Below are positions 60,284 through 64,000 of a DNA stretch of 64,000 nucleotides, piece after piece. Under the pieces are notes generated by a model, which saw nothing but the letters and a program-made list of their open reading frames with translations, did no database searches and was not told the origin of the DNA. This DNA is from JAENVT01 sp963720775 (lineage in GTDB: Bacteria; Actinomycetota; Acidimicrobiia; Acidimicrobiales; Ilumatobacteraceae). Position 1 is the first letter of the stretch. Each line of letters starts with the position of its first letter. The stretch is taken from assembly GCA_963720775.1 (NCBI GenBank), contig CAVRGR010000007.1, positions 948,829 through 1,012,828 of the forward strand, written 5' to 3'. A program made the position numbers and the translations under genes.

Positions 60284-60396
60284 GAGACTCCTTGCAGTGC
60301 GGCGGCGATCTCTTCGACGTCGTGAGGATGGACGAAGGTTTTCGGAACTGGTGGGCCCCAGGCATACAGCGACTTGTCGGGGCCGTGCAGGCTCAT
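60280..60396 (-). CDS. Putative 38-residue ORF translationally coupled to the FAH gene
   Basis: Reads MSLHGPDKSLYAWGPPVPKT and ends DVEEIAAALQGVS. A GGGGGTGA site lies 4 nt before its ATG and its TGA overlaps the ATG of the FAH-family gene. The stretch TFVHPHDVEEIAAAL recalls the N terminus of FAD-linked oxidases, so it may be a relic; it may also be a small coupling peptide. Unknown function. Confidence 0.45.
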   Translation of the reverse strand: MSLHGPDKSLYAWGPPVPKTFVHPHDVEEIAAALQGVS

Positions 60397-60505
60397 TCGA
60401 TCACCCCCGTTCTCGACACCGGGTCGTTCTACTGCTCGATGTTCGACATGTCAAGAAGATTTCGATATTGTGCCTGATTCACGAAAGTGCTTGACTGTGT
60501 GTTCG

Positions 60506-61237
60506 ATGGTGGGAACCGAACGACGAGCAGATCCGCCGCAGCCGGGGCGGCACCGTTCACCGCTGGCCGCGATCACCCGGACCGAACAGGTCTATGCGCA
60601 ACTGCGCGCCGACATCCTGACAGGCCGGATCCTGCCCGGCACCAAGCTCCGATTCGCCGACCTCACGGAACGATACGACTGCAGCACCAGCGTGGTGCGC
60701 GAGGGCTTGACGCGGTTGGCCGAGCAGGGCTTGGTGCAGAGCGAGCCGCAACACGGTTTTCATGTCACGTCGCTGTCGTGGGACGATCTCGAGGACCTCA
60801 CCACGGCGCGCTGCGAGCTCGAAGGTCTGGTTCTGCGGATCTCGATCGAGCACGGCGACATCGCCTGGGAGAGCGAGGTCGTTGCGGCTCACCACTCGCT
60901 CGATCGCACGGCGATGGAGACCGAGGGTGACCCCATCCTGATGACCGAGGAGTGGACACAGGCGCACTCGCGATTCCACAGCGCTCTGCTCGCCGCGTGC
61001 CCCAATCAACGGCTGCGCAACATGGCCTTGTCGTTGCGCGATGCCGCCGAGTTGTACCGGCGTTGGTCGCGGCCCATCGGTCACGACGAGCACCGCGATG
61101 TGCGCGGTGAGCATCGTGCGTTGGTGGAGGCAGCCCTGCGCGGCGATGCAACCGAAGCCGTGCGGTTGTTGCACGAGCATCTTCGCCGCACCACACGTGC
61201 GCTTGGCGCTCGTGAACGTGCTATGAGTACCGGTTAG
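60506..61237 (+). CDS. GntR-family regulator with FCD-like domain
   Basis: 243 residues. The winged helix is at ~27-95 (EQVYAQLRADILTGRILPGT, YDCSTSVVREGLTRLAEQGL). The C-terminal helical domain has the FCD pattern (LTTARCELEGLVLRISIE, FHSALLAACPNQRLRNMAL, EHRALVEAALRGDATEAVRL) with metal/effector ligands Asp/His. It is divergent from the FAH operon and in front of the ABC transporter genes, so it may control one or both. The start was placed at the ATG at 60506; the frame is open upstream but without similarity. Confidence 0.82.
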   Translation: MVGTERRADPPQPGRHRSPLAAITRTEQVYAQLRADILTGRILPGTKLRFADLTERYDCSTSVVREGLTRLAEQGLVQSEPQHGFHVTSLSWDDLEDLTTARCELEGLVLRISIEHGDIAWESEVVAAHHSLDRTAMETEGDPILMTEEWTQAHSRFHSALLAACPNQRLRNMALSLRDAAELYRRWSRPIGHDEHRDVRGEHRALVEAALRGDATEAVRLLHEHLRRTTRALGARERAMSTG

Positions 61238-61281
61238 CTCGTCGATCGAAGTATCAAAAAGGGAACAAGGGGAACTCACCA

Positions 61282-62679
61282 ATGGAAGATCAGACCTGGC
61301 CAGAAAGCCCGATCAGCCGCCGCCGCGCCCTGGCGCTCGGCGGTGGAGCCGCAGCTGCTGCGTTCCTGGCCGCGTGCGGGAGCGACAAGAAGGGATCGTC
61401 ATCGACCACGGCACCGGGCGTCACCACTGCATCAGGCGGCAGTACCGCGGCAACCACGGCGGCCAGTGGCGGCGGGGGCAAGGACGGAACGATCAAGATC
61501 GGGTACGTCACACCGCAGACCGGCGCATTGGCGTCCTTCGGTGAAGCCGACGTCTTCGTGCTCGGCGCGTTGCGCGATTTCTTCAAGAGCGGTGTCGACA
61601 TCGGTGGCAAGAGCTACACGATTCAGATCATCGACAAGGACTCCGAGTCGAACTCCAACACCGCTGCGTCCGCGGCCAACGACCTGATCACCAAAGAAGG
61701 CGTGCAGATGATGTGCGTCGCCCAAACTCCCGACACCACCGTGCCGGTCGTCGTGGCCTGCACCAACAACGAGATCCCGGTGCTGTCGAACAACGCGCCA
61801 TGGCAGCCGCACTACCTCGGGATCGGTGGCAAGCTCGGTCCTGGCATCACGCCAGCGGTGGCCTCGAAGTGGAACTACCACTTCTTCTGGGGGCTCGAGG
61901 ACGTCATCGCGGTCTTCACGAAGATGTGGGCCGATGTTGCGCCGGGAGCGACCATCGGTGCGATGTGGCCTGACGACCCTGACGGCAATGCGTGGAGCGA
62001 CCCGGGCGTCGGCTTCCCGCCGGCGCTCGACACGGCCGGCTTCAAGCTCGTCGATCCAGGTCGCTTCCCGCTCGGCGCGTCCGACTTCACGGCCCAGATC
62101 TCGCAGTTCAAAGCGGCCGGCGTCGAGATCGTGACGGGCGTGATGATCCCGCCCGACTTCGGCAACTTCTGGGCGCAATGTCAGCAGCAGGGCTTCAAGC
62201 CGAAGGCCGTGACCGTGGGCAAGTGCCTCCTGTTCCCGGGCGCTGTCGCCTCGTACCAGAACCCGATCGGGCTCTCGTCGGAGATCTGGTGGTCCGATCG
62301 ACACCCGACCAAGTCGAGCCTCACCGGCCAGACCTCGGCAGAGCTTGCCGCGGCGTACACGGCGGCCACACAGAAGCAATGGACTCAGCCCGTGGGATAC
62401 GTCCACTCGTTGTTCGAGGTCGCCATCGATGCGCTGAAGCGGGCCGGTGGAGCCACAGACAAAGAGGCCCTGCTGCAGGCCATGGGCGCGACCAACCTCG
62501 ACACCATCGCCGGCAAGGTCGACTTCACCCATCCCGTGGTGCCCAACATCACCAAGACCCCGCTCGTCGGCGGGCAGTGGGTGAAGGGCAAGACGTATCC
62601 GGTGGAGTTCAAGATCGTCACCAATGACGAGCTGCCCACCATTCCGCTCGATGGAAAGCTCGAGGCGATCACCTACTGA
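61282..62679 (+). CDS. Branched-chain-type ABC transporter substrate-binding lipoprotein
   Basis: 465 residues. The N terminus has SRRRALALGGG, a hydrophobic segment and the lipobox LAAC with Cys32; the Arg triplet could make it a Tat substrate. A Thr/Ser/Gly linker follows (~40-66). The Leu/Ile/Val-binding type domain starts at IKIGYVTPQTGALASFGEAD. AAGGGGA precedes the ATG. The ligand is unknown; such proteins in this setting often bind aromatic acids or amides. The ATPase genes follow directly, and no permease gene lies between. Confidence 0.86.
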   Translation: MEDQTWPESPISRRRALALGGGAAAAAFLAACGSDKKGSSSTTAPGVTTASGGSTAATTAASGGGGKDGTIKIGYVTPQTGALASFGEADVFVLGALRDFFKSGVDIGGKSYTIQIIDKDSESNSNTAASAANDLITKEGVQMMCVAQTPDTTVPVVVACTNNEIPVLSNNAPWQPHYLGIGGKLGPGITPAVASKWNYHFFWGLEDVIAVFTKMWADVAPGATIGAMWPDDPDGNAWSDPGVGFPPALDTAGFKLVDPGRFPLGASDFTAQISQFKAAGVEIVTGVMIPPDFGNFWAQCQQQGFKPKAVTVGKCLLFPGAVASYQNPIGLSSEIWWSDRHPTKSSLTGQTSAELAAAYTAATQKQWTQPVGYVHSLFEVAIDALKRAGGATDKEALLQAMGATNLDTIAGKVDFTHPVVPNITKTPLVGGQWVKGKTYPVEFKIVTNDELPTIPLDGKLEAITY

Positions 62680-62690
62680 TCAGCACGCTG

Positions 62691-63422
62691 ATGACGACAG
62701 GTTCGGCGGTAGTCAGCGTGATCGGCGTGAGCAAGTCCTTCGGGGTGCCGGTGATCGACGAGATGACCTTCACCGTCGCGTCCGGCGAAGCCGTCGGAAT
62801 CGTCGGTCCGAACGGTGCAGGCAAGACCACGCTGTTGAACCTGATCGCTGGCGACCTGTCTGCTGACACCGGACGAATCGAGCTCTTCGGCAGCGATGCA
62901 ACTCGCAGTCGCCCCGAGGCGCGATGCCGCCTTGGACTGGCCCGGACGGCACAGATCCCGCGCCCGTTCGAGGGGCTCACGGTGTTCGAAAACGTGCTGG
63001 TCGGCGCGACGTTCGGGACGGGATCGAATGGCCGAGCAGCGCCGGGTCTGGCCTTGGAAGCACTCGATCGCGCAGGCATGTCGGCGAAGGCCAACACAGT
63101 CGCCGGTGGGCTCGGGCTGCTCGATCGCAAGCGGCTGGAGTTGGCCAGGGCGCTGGCCACCGAACCGAAGGTGCTCCTTCTCGACGAAATCGCCGGGGGA
63201 CTCACCGAGGCCGAGGTTCACGAGCTCGTCGCCAAGATCCGCGAGATCCACGCCGAGGGCGTGACGATCATCTGGATCGAGCACATCGTCCACGCCCTCC
63301 TCGCCGTTGTCGAGCGAATCATGGCGATGAGCTTCGGTCGCAAGATCGCCGAGGGCGACCCGCACGAGGTCATGGCGAGTGCCGCAGTGCGCGAGGTGTA
63401 TCTCGGGGCGGTCGAAGAATGA
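62691..63422 (+). CDS. ABC transporter ATPase, LivG type
   Basis: 243 residues. Walker A GPNGAGKTTLLNLIAGDLSA, signature region LGLLDRKRLELARALA (this replaces LSxGxxR, as in some LivG relatives), Walker B KVLLLDEIAGGLTEAEV and switch IIWIEHIVHALL. It powers the uptake system with the next gene. ATGA overlap with the LivF-type gene. Confidence 0.88.
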   Translation: MTTGSAVVSVIGVSKSFGVPVIDEMTFTVASGEAVGIVGPNGAGKTTLLNLIAGDLSADTGRIELFGSDATRSRPEARCRLGLARTAQIPRPFEGLTVFENVLVGATFGTGSNGRAAPGLALEALDRAGMSAKANTVAGGLGLLDRKRLELARALATEPKVLLLDEIAGGLTEAEVHELVAKIREIHAEGVTIIWIEHIVHALLAVVERIMAMSFGRKIAEGDPHEVMASAAVREVYLGAVEE

Positions 63423-64000
63423 GCTCGCCGCTGCTCGACGTCGTACACGTCGATGCTGGGTACGGCGACTTCCAGGCCCTGTTCGGCCTCAGCCTCCACG
63501 CCGACCAGGGCGAGACCGTCGCCATCATCGGTGCCAACGGCGCCGGCAAGAGCACGCTGCTGGGCGCTATCGCCGGCCAGGTGCGAGTCAGCAGCGGCAC
63601 GATCTTGTACAACGGGGACGACATCGGCTCCGTCGCCCCACACCGGCGCGTCGGCCTCGGCATGTCGCTCGTCCCTGAGGGGCGCCGCCTGTTCCCCAGT
63701 CTGTCGGTGAAGGAGAACCTGCAGATCGGCGGCCATCGCGCCAGGAACGGGCCATGGGGTCTCGACTCGGTGATCGACCTCTTCCCGCACGTCGGCCGGT
63801 TGTTGAATCGCCCGGCAGGCAAGCTCTCCGGCGGTGAGCAGCAGGCGGTCGCGATCGGCCGGGCGCTGATGGGCAACCCGGCGTTGCTGTTGCTCGACGA
63901 AGTCTCGCTGGGTCTCGCTCCGATTGTCGTCAAGGGCATCTACCAGGCGCTGCCCGGTATCGTCGCTTCCGGCACCACGGTGGTGCTCGTCGAGCAGGAC
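63419..64000 (+). CDS. ABC transporter ATPase, LivF type, partial
   Basis: 194 codons seen; the C terminus is outside the window. Walker A GANGAGKSTLLGAIAGQVRV, signature KLSGGEQQAVAIGRALMG, Walker B LLLLDEVSLGLAPIVV and the start of the switch region (VVLVEQD). It is the second ATPase of the uptake system. LivH/LivM-type permeases are expected downstream, beyond the window. Confidence 0.88.
   Translation, partial: MSSPLLDVVHVDAGYGDFQALFGLSLHADQGETVAIIGANGAGKSTLLGAIAGQVRVSSGTILYNGDDIGSVAPHRRVGLGMSLVPEGRRLFPSLSVKENLQIGGHRARNGPWGLDSVIDLFPHVGRLLNRPAGKLSGGEQQAVAIGRALMGNPALLLLDEVSLGLAPIVVKGIYQALPGIVASGTTVVLVEQD

Overview
The window is high-GC, densely coded actinobacterial DNA. Gene content and order (infA-rpmJ-rpsM-rpsK-rpsD-rpoA-rplQ-truA; rplM-rpsI-glmM; acpS-nnrD-alr-tsaE-tsaB-rimI-tsaD) and many GTG/TTG starts point to Actinomycetota. 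The unusual glmS-like gene and the lipid/aromatic catabolism genes make Acidimicrobiia (Ilumatobacter-like) my best guess, but this is an inference. No rRNA, tRNA, CRISPR array, phage or insertion sequence was seen.

Layout. 1-4.3 kb: arsenic island (ArsR-ArsC fusion, ArsI, two ArsR regulators, ArsM, ArsN-like acetyltransferase, MFS exporter). 4.4-9.3 kb: CYTH-CHAD protein and a two-gene ABC exporter with one degenerate ATP site. 9.4-17 kb: translation/transcription core genes with truA, a GT4 glycosyltransferase and glmM. 17.3-28 kb: an outsized 1128-residue GlmS-like protein followed by a tightly overlapping cell-wall, NAD(P)HX-repair and tRNA t6A cluster, then dus and maf. 28-34 kb: four tandem paralogous membrane-anchored proteins of unknown function, divergent from groES-groEL across two CIRCE elements. 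36-50 kb: mixed genes (Nudix, secreted phospholipase A2, PLP decarboxylase, guaA, NlpC/P60, APH-like kinase, AbiEi/DUF559-like protein, acyl-CoA synthetase, deacetylase, pirin, VWA protein). 50-56 kb: a hydroquinone catabolic operon with its IclR regulator and a long palindromic operator. 56-64 kb: acetoacetyl-CoA synthetase-like enzyme, flavin monooxygenase, FAH-family hydrolase, GntR regulator and the start of a branched-chain-amino-acid-type ABC uptake operon.

How they work together. The ars genes both make and break methylarsenicals and should export or acetylate arsenic-containing compounds. The 50-56 kb operon encodes hydroquinone ring cleavage, maleylacetate reduction, CoA activation of 3-oxoadipate and thiolysis; the 4-hydroxymuconic semialdehyde dehydrogenase expected between the first two steps is not in the window.

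Two genome-level points matter. Many genes start 6-9 nt after a TAnnnT hexamer with no Shine-Dalgarno sequence, which suggests leaderless transcripts; I used this to choose several starts. Second, glmM carries two apparent single-base insertions and the acyl-CoA synthetase gene one apparent deletion in a C run. These may be assembly errors rather than true lesions, because glmM is normally essential.
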